From positions 1 to 64,000 of the forward strand of contig JADJOA010000005.1 in assembly GCA_016714005.1 (NCBI GenBank): DNA of 64,000 nucleotides, read 5' to 3'. Positions 19,547 to 28,561 of the stretch are shown one piece after another; position 1 is the stretch's first letter, and each line of letters begins with the position of its first letter. The position numbers and the translations under genes are program-made. The stretch is from Bacteroidota bacterium (GTDB taxonomy: Bacteria; Bacteroidota; Bacteroidia; AKYH767-A; OLB10). Below the pieces are notes generated by a model. That model had not been told where the DNA came from, did not search any database, and was given only the letters and a program-made list of their open reading frames with translations.

Positions 19547-19933
19547 ATGGCAACCAAAAGGAAACCATCACCTTACGGCTCTGTAAAATTTAAAACTATA
19601 GATGAGTACCATGCTTCCTTTGCCCCCGAAGTGCAAATAATTTTAGATCACATAAGGGAAATTATAAACCTGGCAGCACCCAATGCAGCAGAAACTATCA
19701 GCTACAACATACCAACCTTTAAGCAAAACAAAAACCTTGTGCATTATGCTGCGCATAAAGAGCATGTGGGTTTTTATCCAACGCCATCGGCATTGGAAGT
19801 GTTTGCCGAAAAACTAAAGAGGTTTAAAACTTCAAAGGGCGCTATTCAATTCCCTATTGATAAACCATTGCCCAAAACACTTATTAAAGAAATTGTAAAA
19901 TTTAGGGTCAGACAAGATAAAGCTAATAATTAA
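19547..19933 (+). CDS. DUF1801 (YdhG/frataxin-like) domain protein
   Basis: Intact 128-residue cytosolic protein. Family features are TIDEYHASFAPEVQ near the N-terminus, AAPNAAETISYNIPTFKQN in the middle, the HVGFYPTPSAL segment and a C-terminal AIQFPIDKPLPKTLI. Related proteins such as YdhG are proposed to act in intracellular iron handling, but no function is established here. It starts 22 bases after pyrB and may be read through from that operon. Confidence 0.82.
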   Translation: MATKRKPSPYGSVKFKTIDEYHASFAPEVQIILDHIREIINLAAPNAAETISYNIPTFKQNKNLVHYAAHKEHVGFYPTPSALEVFAEKLKRFKTSKGAIQFPIDKPLPKTLIKEIVKFRVRQDKANN

Positions 19934-19980
19934 AATTGGTTGTCACGCGCTTTAAATATTAACTCTATATACCAATGCAA

Positions 19981-20264
19981 ATGAAAAAAATTATTGTAAT
20001 TGCTGTTCTGAGTATGCAGTTTGTAAATGCGGCAGCGCAAAAAACAATTAATGATTATGATATTGCTTATACCATTCATTTACCCGATACAACTAAAGAT
20101 GATTGAGCGCAGATGGAAATTTCCTTGTGTATAACAGTGCCTATGCAGAGGAAAGCCAGTTTCATATTATGCTTATGGATTGGAAAACAAAAGAGAAAAA
20201 GCAGCTTACAGATGATACATTTAAATCTCAACAAGCGCCTGTCCTTGTGGAAAAAAGGAGATAA
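19981..20264 (+). pseudogene. fragment of a secreted TolB/WD40-like beta-propeller protein
   Basis: ATG 19981 opens a signal peptide (MKKIIVIAVLSMQFVNAAAQ) followed by KTINDYDIAYTIHLPDTTKDD and a stop. The next frame carries LSADGNFLVYNSAYAEESQF and MLMDWKTKEKKQLTDDT, a TolB/PD40-type propeller blade, then stops at 20262-20264. Full proteins of this sort are several hundred residues, so only the amino end remains. It abuts the 3' end of the convergent flavoprotein gene. It could be a true deletion remnant or the product of a misassembly. Confidence 0.55.
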
Positions 20265-20267
20265 ATG

Positions 20268-21505
20268 CTATCCAAACAACAGTTTAAAGTAAAAAGACGG
20301 TTGTTTGAATTTAGCGCGCATATCTAAATCATCAAACATGCAGCTTATGGTTTCTCTGAATGTTTCATTTTTGTTGGCTTTGTTTACCACAAAATTAAAG
20401 AGTGAAGGATAATTGCATAGCTTCTGCAACGTGTGGCTAAGTTTTAGTTCTGTCAATAGCCTGTTGTAAACTATATCGTCATAAGTTCTTAAAGAATCAG
20501 CAGAAAAATTATTTGCGCTTAATGCTTCCGTTGCCTTTTCAGCCGCGCGCATTCCACAGTACATTGCATTGCTTATCCCTTCGCCACTAAAGGGATCAAT
20601 CATGCTGGCTGCATCACCACAAAGCAAAACATTATCTGCAGAAATTTTTCTTTTGCGTGAGCCAAGCGGTAAACCCCACCCATCAATCCTTCCTTCTAAC
20701 GTAGCACTTTTAAAACGATGTTTAATAGTTGGGTTGTTATTTATTGCGGAAAGCATTGCTTCTTTTAAGTTTACCTTTTTCATGCTTATGCTTTTGGTTA
20801 ACATGCCTGCACCAACATTTGCATAACCATTAGGCAATGGAAAAATCCAGAAGTAACCGGGTAAAAGTTCTTTTAAGAAATGCAGCTCAATAAAATTTCT
20901 GGAATGCATTCCCTCAACGTTTTTGTAATAAGCACGTATGCCTCCGCAATAATGTTCGGGTTGCATTTTGTGTTCGTTACCTAAAAGTTTGTTGGCAATG
21001 CTGTGTGCCCCATCACAGGCAATGAGTAAATTTGTTTCATAAACTTCACCACTCTTTGCTTCAAGCCTGACTTTGTTATTGGAGCGCTCAACCTTTTTAT
21101 TTCAACACCTTGTTTGAAATTGCAATAGTTACTGTCAAACAAATCAACCAATGATTTATCAAAGTCTATTCGCTTGCTTACAAAACCCGGTGAATGGGTT
21201 AGGGTAGAAGTAACGGGTTTGAAGGGAACCTCAAGACTTTTGCCGTTGGGCGCGGCAAATAAAATTCCGTTGCTGGGTTTACAATTGTTGTTGTGTACAA
21301 GCAATTGAGGAATCAGATCAGGGTTTAGTTTTTTTAATACCGGTAAAACTTTTCCGCTAAGTGCATCGCCACAAATTTTATCACGCGGAAAAATTGCTTT
21401 GTCAATAACAGTGTGGTTTATTTTGGCCTTTGATAAAAAAAGAGATGCCGTAGCACCTGCCGGACCTGCACCTAAAATTATAATCTTGTCTGATTGTAAA
21501 CTCAC
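20268..21505 (-). CDS. geranylgeranyl reductase-type FAD-dependent oxidoreductase, frameshifted
   Basis: FAD-binding dinucleotide fold GAGPAGATASLFL at residues 12-24, then DKICGDALSGK as in digeranylgeranylglycerophospholipid/geranylgeranyl reductases. The second part has NKLLGNEHKMQPEHYCGGIR, PGYFWIFPLPNGYANVGAGM and the FAD signature LLCGDAASMIDPFSGEGIS. The break is near 20970-21100. Corrected length is about 412 residues. In Bacteroidota such proteins may reduce isoprenoid chains or act on pigments or quinones; substrate is undetermined. It lies 23 bases downstream of prfC on the same strand. Confidence 0.82.
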
Positions 21506-21528
21506 GGTATAGCTTATTTGAGCATGGA

Positions 21529-23124
21529 TTAAGCAACTAAATCCATTTTAAACTCACTAGTAAAGTGAAACTGTACCTCAGAATAATTCTTTATCATTTG
21601 ATCAAGCATCCATTGTGAGTCGGCAAGATAAACCGGATTATTATCCTTATCAAAGGCAATGTTGTTCATTTTAAAACGCATGAACTCTTCCAGTTTCAAT
21701 TTGTCTTTTGAAGTAAGCCAGCATGCTTTTGAAATATTTTGTGTAATAAACTTACAACTGGCTCCATATTCGTTCTGCAAACGGTATTGAATAACTTCAA
21801 ATTGTAATTCACCAACAGTGCCTACAATTTTTCTGTTACCGCCATTTTGTATAAACAACTGTGCCACGCCCTCATCAGTCAATTGTTCAATACCTTTCTC
21901 CAATTGCTTTGTTTTCATTGGGTCGGTATTGATGAGTTCTTTAAATATTTCGGGGGAAAAACTGGGTATGCCTTTAAACATCATTTGTTCTCCCTCAGTT
22001 AAGGTATCTCCAATTTTAAAGTTTCCGGTATCATACAAGCCAATTACATCACCGGGGAATGCTTCTTCAATAATGTTTTTATCCTGTGCTAAAAAGCTTG
22101 CAGGGTTATTAAAACGCAAGTCTTTGTCTAACCTAACGTGGTGATAAAATTTGCCACGCTCAAACTTGCCGGAGCATACACGAAGAAATGCAATTCTGTC
22201 TCTATGACGCGGGTCAATGTTGGCGTGAATTTTAAAAACAAACCCGCTGAATTTATTTTCTAACGGTTCAATTTTTCTTGAGTCAGTGTCGCGGCTTTTA
22301 GGTTCGGGTGCTATTTCAATAAATGTATCAAACAATTCTTTTACACCAAAGTTGTTTACACCGCTGCCAAAAAAAACAGGAGCGAGTAATCCATCTAAAT
22401 ACAGACTCTTGTCAAAAGGCTCATACACCCCTTCAATCAACTCTACATCTTCCCGAAGCTGGGTTACATATTTTCCTAAATGCTCATCAAGCAAAGTATC
22501 GTTAACATCTTTAATAGGCAATACATCATCTTCGCTTGCTTTTTGGTTTGCCCTAAAAAGCATTAAACTTTTATGGTATAAATTATACACACCCTTAAAT
22601 GTACTGCCGCTGCTAATGGGCCAACTTAACGGACGAACATTTATGAAAAGTTTTTCTTCCAGTTCATCAAGCAAGTCAAATGGGTTTTGCCCTTCGCGAT
22701 CCATTTTGTTTATAAAAACAATAACGGGAGTATTGCGCATTCGGCATACTTCCATTAGTCTCTCGGTTTGGGGCTCTACACCCTTTACAGAATCTATAAC
22801 AAGTATTACACTATCCACAGCGGTAAGAGTGCGGTAGGTATCCTCAGCAAAATCTTTATGCCCGGGAGTATCTAAAAGGTTGATGTGAGCGCCCCTATAA
22901 AAAAAAGTCATTACCGATGTGGCAACAGAAATACCACGCTGCTTTTCAATCTCCATAAAATCGCTGGCAGCCGTTTTTTTAATTTTATTTGATTTAACTG
23001 CGCCCGCAACTTGTATGGCACCACCAAACAACAATAACTTTTCGGTAAGGGTTGTTTTGCCGGCATCGGGGTGGGAGATGATGGCAAAGGTTTTGCGTTT
23101 TTTTATTTCCTGCTCAATAGTCAT
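21529..23124 (-). CDS. prfC: peptide chain release factor 3
   Basis: GTPase that removes RF1/RF2 from the ribosome after termination. It is intact at 531 residues, the usual length. G1 loop SHPDAGKTTLTEKLLL at 17-32, G2 KQRGISVATSVMTF, G3 LLDTPGHKDFAEDTYRTL, G4 VFINKMDREGQNP. The C-terminal region includes VGTVGELQFEVIQYRLQNEY, typical of RF3 and distinguishing it from EF-G. Confidence 0.96.
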   Translation of the reverse strand: MTIEQEIKKRKTFAIISHPDAGKTTLTEKLLLFGGAIQVAGAVKSNKIKKTAASDFMEIEKQRGISVATSVMTFFYRGAHINLLDTPGHKDFAEDTYRTLTAVDSVILVIDSVKGVEPQTERLMEVCRMRNTPVIVFINKMDREGQNPFDLLDELEEKLFINVRPLSWPISSGSTFKGVYNLYHKSLMLFRANQKASEDDVLPIKDVNDTLLDEHLGKYVTQLREDVELIEGVYEPFDKSLYLDGLLAPVFFGSGVNNFGVKELFDTFIEIAPEPKSRDTDSRKIEPLENKFSGFVFKIHANIDPRHRDRIAFLRVCSGKFERGKFYHHVRLDKDLRFNNPASFLAQDKNIIEEAFPGDVIGLYDTGNFKIGDTLTEGEQMMFKGIPSFSPEIFKELINTDPMKTKQLEKGIEQLTDEGVAQLFIQNGGNRKIVGTVGELQFEVIQYRLQNEYGASCKFITQNISKACWLTSKDKLKLEEFMRFKMNNIAFDKDNNPVYLADSQWMLDQMIKNYSEVQFHFTSEFKMDLVA

Positions 23125-23460
23125 TCTAAAAATTGTGGCGCGAATGTAATATTAAGAGGTAAGAAAGGAAAGTTTAAATTTAAAAGTAAGGGATAAAGAG
23201 AAAAAAAAATCAAAAGTTAAAAGAAGGAAGAAGAGGAAGGCAAATGGAATTAGTTGCTGATTGAGTAAGGTGCTATTGGAGAAGTAACTAATATTAGTTA
23301 CGTAGATATTAATGTGGTTATAAAAGATGTTTTAATTGTGCTCACTTATTACATAAGACGATTTTTTTACCAAGTAAATACTTGTTTATTTGTTTGTAAA
23401 ATATAGATTCGCACTTCCTAAAAATAACAATCCTTAATTTAAAATTCTAAAATCAATTAA
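23125..23460. promoter_or_regulatory. divergent intergenic region with two palindromes
   Basis: This 336-base gap between prfC and the Omp28-like gene has no ORF. GTAACTAATATTAGTTAC at 23284-23301 is a perfect 18-bp palindrome, and CAAGTA-AA-TACTTG at 23371-23384 is a second inverted repeat. Downstream, TATAGATTCG near 23402 weakly resembles a -7 box. The palindromes could be operators for the gene at 23461 or short stem-loops; nothing identifies the regulator. Confidence 0.5.
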
Positions 23461-25338
23461 ATGAAAAAAATCTCTACGTTTATGGCAACTATGCTTATAG
23501 CTGGCGTTGCTTTTGGCCAATCGCAAAGGTTGGTGTTAGTTGAAGAGTTTACGGGTGAAACGTGCCCACCGTGTGCAGCGCAAAATCCGGGTTTTGACGC
23601 TATAATGGATGCTAACACTGCTAAGGGTATTTCCATTAAATACCAAAACAACATTCCATCTGCCGGGCCTAACTTTTGGCCTTATAATATGGCAGATGTT
23701 AATGCCCGCGCTACATTTTTAGGTGCTACAGGAAACAACTCCTATTCACCTCATGGTTACATGGATGGTAATTTGTTTGATGATGTTATTGGAAATTTTA
23801 CTGCTTCAATGCTCAATTCACAATACTTGGTTACATCACCATTTGATGTAACAGTAACTCATACACTTTCACCTCTTGAAGACTCTGTTTACACGCATAC
23901 TGTAGTAAGAGCTACGCAGGCAATAACCGGAAACATGTCGTTACGAGTTGTTGTAGTTGAGAGTGAAATATTTGGATATACATCTCCAAACGGAGAAGAT
24001 CATTATAAAAATGTAATGCGTAAAATGTTGCCTGATCAAAATGGTACTTCTTTACCGGCTACATGGGCTGTAGGCGATTCGGTAGTTGTTGATTTGGCAT
24101 GGAAGATAGCTGCATCAACAACAAGTTACCCGGGTCCGGTTCCTGCTATGTTGAGAGTTATTTCTTTTGTTCAGGATAACACTTCTAAAGCCATACATCA
24201 AACAGGAGCAAGCCAAAGATTGGTTCAAATAGACCCTGCTTTACTTGCTGTAACCAATGTTCCTACAATTAACTGTACAAATCCAACCCCTACTATAGAA
24301 ATTGAAAATGCCGGATTAGTTACGCTTACAAGTTTAGATATAGAGTATAAAATTGATGCAAACCCTGCACAAACATATAACTGGACGGGCTCCCTTGCTC
24401 AAGGTGCAAGCACTACTGTGGTATTACCAGCAATTACAGTTCCAAACGGTGGACATACATTTACTGTTACACTAACTAACCCAAATGGTTTAACAGATCA
24501 AGTGCCATCAAACAGCACAACTGCATTTAGTATTGGAGGCGCCCCTGTTCCAGTATCAAATATTTCACAAGCATTTACTACCACTACATTTCCTCCAGTA
24601 AACTGGATACGGGAAAACCCAGATAATGGCCCAACATGGACAAGGGTAGCTGCCGGATTTAACGGAGCGGGTTCGGCTAAAATAGACTATTACAACAGTA
24701 CAGCAGGTAATGTAGATATACTTGATATATTGGAAGAACTGAACTTAAGCAATGCATCTAATGCATCGTTAACATTTGATGTGGCGCACAGGCAGTACAG
24801 TGCACAATACTCAGATGTTTTGGCAATAGACGCTTCGACAGACTGTGGCCAAACGTGGAATACTGTATGGACCAAGAGCGGTGCTGCATTGGCAACTGTT
24901 ACAGGGTATCTAACCACTGCTTTTACTCCAACTGCTGCTCAATGGAGAAATGAAACCGTGAGTCTTAACTCATTATTAGGAAGTGCGCAGGTGTTATTAC
25001 GCATTCGTGCTGTAAGTGATTATGGAAATAACGGTTATGTTGATAATGTAAATGTTACCATTACAACAGGCGTTACTGATGCGGCAATAGAAAATTCGTT
25101 AAGTATATTCCCTAATCCCGCTAAAGATTTAGTAGCAGTTACTGCCCAACTTAACAAAGCTGATGATGTAACTATTACTATTTATGATGTTACGGGACGT
25201 GTTATTTACACTAATGAGTTAAATAATGTAACGACCATAAATAGCAAGATTGATGTTAATGCTTTTGCAAAGGGTACTTATATATTAGAGGTATCTACAA
25301 CTGAAGAAAATATTGTGAGAAAGATAGTGGTGGAGTAA
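23461..25338 (+). CDS. Omp28-like thioredoxin-fold protein with T9SS type A sorting domain
   Basis: Intact 625-residue secreted protein. The signal peptide ends at AFG/Q (about residue 19). The Omp28-type domain has LVEEFTGETCPPCAAQNPGF with a CxxC at C35/C38, so a thiol-disulfide role is possible. The middle part holds a CARDB-like segment ('IENAGLVTLTSLDIEYKID') and a beta-sandwich. The T9SS domain begins LSIFPNPAKDLV and ends IVRKIVVE. It heads a run of five same-strand secreted proteins and is followed by a strong terminator, so it is probably its own transcript. Confidence 0.85.
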   Translation: MKKISTFMATMLIAGVAFGQSQRLVLVEEFTGETCPPCAAQNPGFDAIMDANTAKGISIKYQNNIPSAGPNFWPYNMADVNARATFLGATGNNSYSPHGYMDGNLFDDVIGNFTASMLNSQYLVTSPFDVTVTHTLSPLEDSVYTHTVVRATQAITGNMSLRVVVVESEIFGYTSPNGEDHYKNVMRKMLPDQNGTSLPATWAVGDSVVVDLAWKIAASTTSYPGPVPAMLRVISFVQDNTSKAIHQTGASQRLVQIDPALLAVTNVPTINCTNPTPTIEIENAGLVTLTSLDIEYKIDANPAQTYNWTGSLAQGASTTVVLPAITVPNGGHTFTVTLTNPNGLTDQVPSNSTTAFSIGGAPVPVSNISQAFTTTTFPPVNWIRENPDNGPTWTRVAAGFNGAGSAKIDYYNSTAGNVDILDILEELNLSNASNASLTFDVAHRQYSAQYSDVLAIDASTDCGQTWNTVWTKSGAALATVTGYLTTAFTPTAAQWRNETVSLNSLLGSAQVLLRIRAVSDYGNNGYVDNVNVTITTGVTDAAIENSLSIFPNPAKDLVAVTAQLNKADDVTITIYDVTGRVIYTNELNNVTTINSKIDVNAFAKGTYILEVSTTEENIVRKIVVE

Positions 25339-25358
25339 ATAGTTTCAAAATATTTAGG

Positions 25359-25393
25359 AACCGGTTGCAATTTCCATTGCAACCGGTTTTTTG
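25359..25393 (+). terminator. rho-independent terminator
   Basis: AACCGGTTGCAA at 25359-25370 and TTGCAACCGGTT at 25377-25388 form a perfect 12-bp stem with a six-base loop, followed by a T run. It lies 20 bases after the stop of the Omp28-like gene. Confidence 0.93.
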
Positions 25394-25472
25394 CAATTAT
25401 TCTGTATTGTTCGCACATGTACACCGCTTAAAAAATTACCTTACGTTTACTTTTTTATTATTCTAAAAAATT

Positions 25473-25480
25473 TATATTTG
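25473..25480 (+). promoter_or_regulatory. candidate -7 box
   Basis: TATATTTG matches TAnnTTTG, 22 bases upstream of the ATG at 25503; the spacing is good for transcription of the small T9SS gene. No clear TTTG at -33. Confidence 0.45.
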
Positions 25481-25502
25481 GGCATCTTTAAAACCATTAG
25501 GA

Positions 25503-26213
25503 ATGAAAAAAATTTACACTCTATTATTTTCAGTTGTAACTTTAGGTTTACAAGCACAAAGCCTAACCACAGCTAATTTTCCAGGAAATACAATTGTAGG
25601 GTTTGATACAGACCCTGCTTTGGTTGCATCATTTGATATTGTAAATAACAGTGCCAATGCTATTGATGTAAGGGTTACAAAAACTGACTTAAACGTAGTT
25701 GCCGGTACTGATAATGTATTTTGTTGGGGAGGCAATTGCTTTCCTCCGGGGACAATTACCTACCCTCTTACCGTTTCTCTTGGTCCTGGGCAACAAACAA
25801 ATAATATAGACAGGTTTATTGGAGATTATTATCCAAATAATATTGCCGGAACTTCTACAATCCGTTATTGTTTTTATGATGATAATAATTCTATGGATCA
25901 AACATGTGTTGATATTACATATGATGCTTTATTTACATCAGTTGCTAATCAATTAAAATTAAGCAGTTACTTAGGTGGTTCAACTTTTATTTCGCGAAAA
26001 AAAATGAACTCGTTTAACTATCGCCTTGTAGATGCTAAAAATGCAACTATCAATTTGGTAAATATGTTAGGTAATACTGTTAAAACCTACAATGTAAGTT
26101 CTCAGCAAGGCGTGGTTTTAATGAATGCCGGGGACTTAAAATCCGGTGTTTATTTTATGACACTTAATGTTAATGGCAAGAGAGTTGCCAATAAAAAGGT
26201 AATTGTTGAATAA
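25503..26213 (+). CDS. secreted protein with T9SS type A sorting domain
   Basis: Intact 236 residues. Signal peptide MKKIYTLLFSVVTLGLQAQ, then an Ig-like beta-sandwich of about 130 residues with one cysteine pair (FCWGGNCFPP) and another in RYCFYDDNNSMDQTCVD. The C-terminal domain ends GVYFMTLNVNGKRVANKKVIVE, as in type A T9SS cargo. Function unknown. It is flanked by terminators on both sides, so it is probably monocistronic. Confidence 0.75.
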   Translation: MKKIYTLLFSVVTLGLQAQSLTTANFPGNTIVGFDTDPALVASFDIVNNSANAIDVRVTKTDLNVVAGTDNVFCWGGNCFPPGTITYPLTVSLGPGQQTNNIDRFIGDYYPNNIAGTSTIRYCFYDDNNSMDQTCVDITYDALFTSVANQLKLSSYLGGSTFISRKKMNSFNYRLVDAKNATINLVNMLGNTVKTYNVSSQQGVVLMNAGDLKSGVYFMTLNVNGKRVANKKVIVE

Positions 26214-26242
26214 GCATCCTTATTAAAATAAAATCTTCACTT

Positions 26243-26277
26243 AAAAGATTGTCTGAAGCTCGGGCAATCTTTTTTTA
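26243..26277 (+). terminator. rho-independent terminator
   Basis: AAAAGATTG at 26243-26251 pairs with CAATCTTTT at 26265-26273 and runs into a T tract, 30 bases after the preceding stop codon. Confidence 0.88.
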
Positions 26278-26306
26278 TAACCAATTTTAAAAATCAATAA
26301 AATAAA

Positions 26307-26809
26307 ATGAAAAAATTATTTGCAGTTCTATTAACTATTACATCTTTTAATGCTATGGCGCAAGAGGGCGAATTTAAGCCACGCCCTATTCCGGTAGTTA
26401 ACGTTAAAGATATTGATGGCAAAACAGTAAGCACATCCACATTTAAAAATGATGGAAAACCAATCATACTCGATTTTTGGGCTACCTGGTGCAAACCATG
26501 TGTTAATGAATTAAATGCCATTAAAGACGTGTATGAGGATTGGCAAAAGAAACCGGAGTAAAAGTTATTGCGGTTAGTGTTGATGATTCACGCACTGTTT
26601 CTAACGTAAAGCCATTTGTAAATGGTAAAGGGTGGGACTATGAAGTATATACTGACTCTAATGGCGATTTAAAACGTGAATTAAATATAGGAATGGTACC
26701 TTACGTTTTTCTTGTAAATGGTAAAGGCGAAATTGTGAGTATGAAAACAGGCTATGCACCTGGTGATGAAGAGAAATTGTATGAAGAGTTAAAGGCATTG
26801 GTGAAGTAG
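26307..26809 (+). CDS. TlpA-family periplasmic thioredoxin, one frameshift
   Basis: Secreted thiol-disulfide oxidoreductase. Signal peptide MKKLFAVLLTITSFNAMAQ; the active site WATWCKPC has cysteines at 62 and 65; the cis-proline loop is in NIGMVPYVFLVNGKGEI. The frame breaks near 26545 (YEDWQKKPE becomes EDWAKETGVKVIAVSVDD). Corrected length is about 168 residues. Downstream on the same strand are a DUF6029 protein and an Omp28-type lipoprotein that also has a CxxC, so this protein may keep their cysteines in a given redox state. Confidence 0.88.
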
Positions 26810-26884
26810 AGCCAATTGCAGAACTTATAAAGCCACATTTTTATTGTTAGTGAATTAACCTCAAACCCCAATGTTATCTTTAAT

Positions 26885-28522
26885 ATGATTATTTTTAATA
26901 AGTATTTAAAATCTGTTGCACTTTTTATTTTGCTTATTGTATCATCGTCTAAAATTAATGCGCAAAACTTTGGCGAAGTGCATGGGATTTTTCAGGCAGA
27001 TGCTCAGTATTACCTGGAAGATTCAGCAATTGGTGCACCTGCAGTTCCTGAAAAAACATTGTTTAATGCCTATGGCGATTTAACCTTTACAAAAGGAAAT
27101 TTTAAAGCTGGCTTAAGGTATGAGGCTTATAACAATGTTTTGCTCGGCTACGATATACGGTATAAAGGGAACGGAATTGCACACCGCTATGCATCTTATA
27201 CAATTGATGAATTGGAAGTAACTATTGGAAATTTTTATGAGCAGTTTGGGAGTGGTCTAATACTTCGTACTTACTGGGAGCCCACACTTGGTTACGACAA
27301 TGCTTTTGACGGAGTTAGGCTGAAGTACAATCCTTTTAAAGGAATTTATGTAAAAGGATTAATTGGCAAGCAACGTTTTTTTCAAACAACGGGTGATGGT
27401 ATAGTGCGTGGATTTGACGGAGAAATAAACCTGAATGAAACTTTTTCAAAACTCAGTGAAGCAAAAACAAAAATTACTTTGGGCGGAAGTTTTGTAAGCA
27501 AATACCAGAAAGACGAAGACCCTATTTTAAGATTGCCAGAGAATGTTGGCTCGTGGGCAGGCAAGTTTAATATTGGCAGAGGAAAAGTAAATGTAACAGG
27601 CGAGTATGTTTATAAATATAACGACCCTTCAAGCATTAACGAATTCAGCTATAAATTTGGTGATGCAGCTTTGTTAGAGGCAACGTATTCGCAAAAGGGG
27701 TTAGGAATTTTACTTGCTGCAAAGCGTATAGATAATATGAACTTTAGAAGCGATAGAAATGCAAACCTTACCACATTGCTTATTAATTATCTTCCGTCTT
27801 TAACCAAGTATCAGGCATACAGGCTTGCAACCATTTATCCTTATGCAACACAACCTAATGGCGAAATTGGTTACCAGGCTGAGGTAAGCTACCAGTTTAA
27901 AAAAGGAACAATGCTTGGAGGAGAGTATGGTGCTAATTTAATTTTAAACTATTCAGCAGCTAATGCTTTAAAAACAGAAGAGGTGGAGGGGAAAGATTTA
28001 TATAAAAGCGAGTATGGTGGTATAGGTGATGATTACTTTAGAGATGCAAGTCTTGAATTTACAAAAAAAATTAATAAAAAATGGAAGTTTACCGCTATGG
28101 GTATTTATCAGTTTTATGATAAAGATGTGGTAGAAAATCAGGGTGCGCAACAATACGACACTGTGCAGGCTGTAATTTTAATAGCAGACATTACACATAA
28201 AATTACCGATAAACATGCATTAAGATTTGAAGCCCAACATTTGCAAACGGAAGATGATTTTGGCTCATGGGCATATGGATTGCTTGAATTTACTTATTCG
28301 CCTCACTGGTTTGTTGCCATAGGCGATATGTATAATTATGGTAATGATGACAGTGAAAGAAGATTTCATTACGTGAATTTAAATGCAGGTTATACGAAAA
28401 ACACAACACGCATTGCCTTAGGGTATGGAAAACAACGGCAAGGATTGTTTTGTGTAGGTGGAGTATGTAGGGTTGTGCCCGCATCAAACGGTTTTACACT
28501 TTCCGTAGGAACAAGTTTTTAA
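26885..28522 (+). CDS. DUF6029 family outer-membrane-associated protein
   Basis: Intact 545 residues. Signal peptide ends at KINA/Q (about 26). The rest is a series of amphipathic beta-strands with alternating aromatic residues (e.g. YEAYNNVLLGYDIRYKGNG) and ends with a strand terminating in phenylalanine (GFTLSVGTSF), as expected for a beta-barrel. The family is Bacteroidota-specific and uncharacterised. It sits 75 bases behind tlpA and 39 bases before the Omp28-type lipoprotein, a conserved-looking trio. Confidence 0.75.
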   Translation: MIIFNKYLKSVALFILLIVSSSKINAQNFGEVHGIFQADAQYYLEDSAIGAPAVPEKTLFNAYGDLTFTKGNFKAGLRYEAYNNVLLGYDIRYKGNGIAHRYASYTIDELEVTIGNFYEQFGSGLILRTYWEPTLGYDNAFDGVRLKYNPFKGIYVKGLIGKQRFFQTTGDGIVRGFDGEINLNETFSKLSEAKTKITLGGSFVSKYQKDEDPILRLPENVGSWAGKFNIGRGKVNVTGEYVYKYNDPSSINEFSYKFGDAALLEATYSQKGLGILLAAKRIDNMNFRSDRNANLTTLLINYLPSLTKYQAYRLATIYPYATQPNGEIGYQAEVSYQFKKGTMLGGEYGANLILNYSAANALKTEEVEGKDLYKSEYGGIGDDYFRDASLEFTKKINKKWKFTAMGIYQFYDKDVVENQGAQQYDTVQAVILIADITHKITDKHALRFEAQHLQTEDDFGSWAYGLLEFTYSPHWFVAIGDMYNYGNDDSERRFHYVNLNAGYTKNTTRIALGYGKQRQGLFCVGGVCRVVPASNGFTLSVGTSF

Positions 28523-28561
28523 TTTTAGTAGTACAATTAGTTAAGAGTAAAAAATATAAAA

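Noticed and set aside
21818..22837. long serine-rich plus-strand ORFs within prfC
   Set aside because: Antisense to an intact release factor 3 with all GTPase motifs; serine-rich shadow translation is a composition effect.
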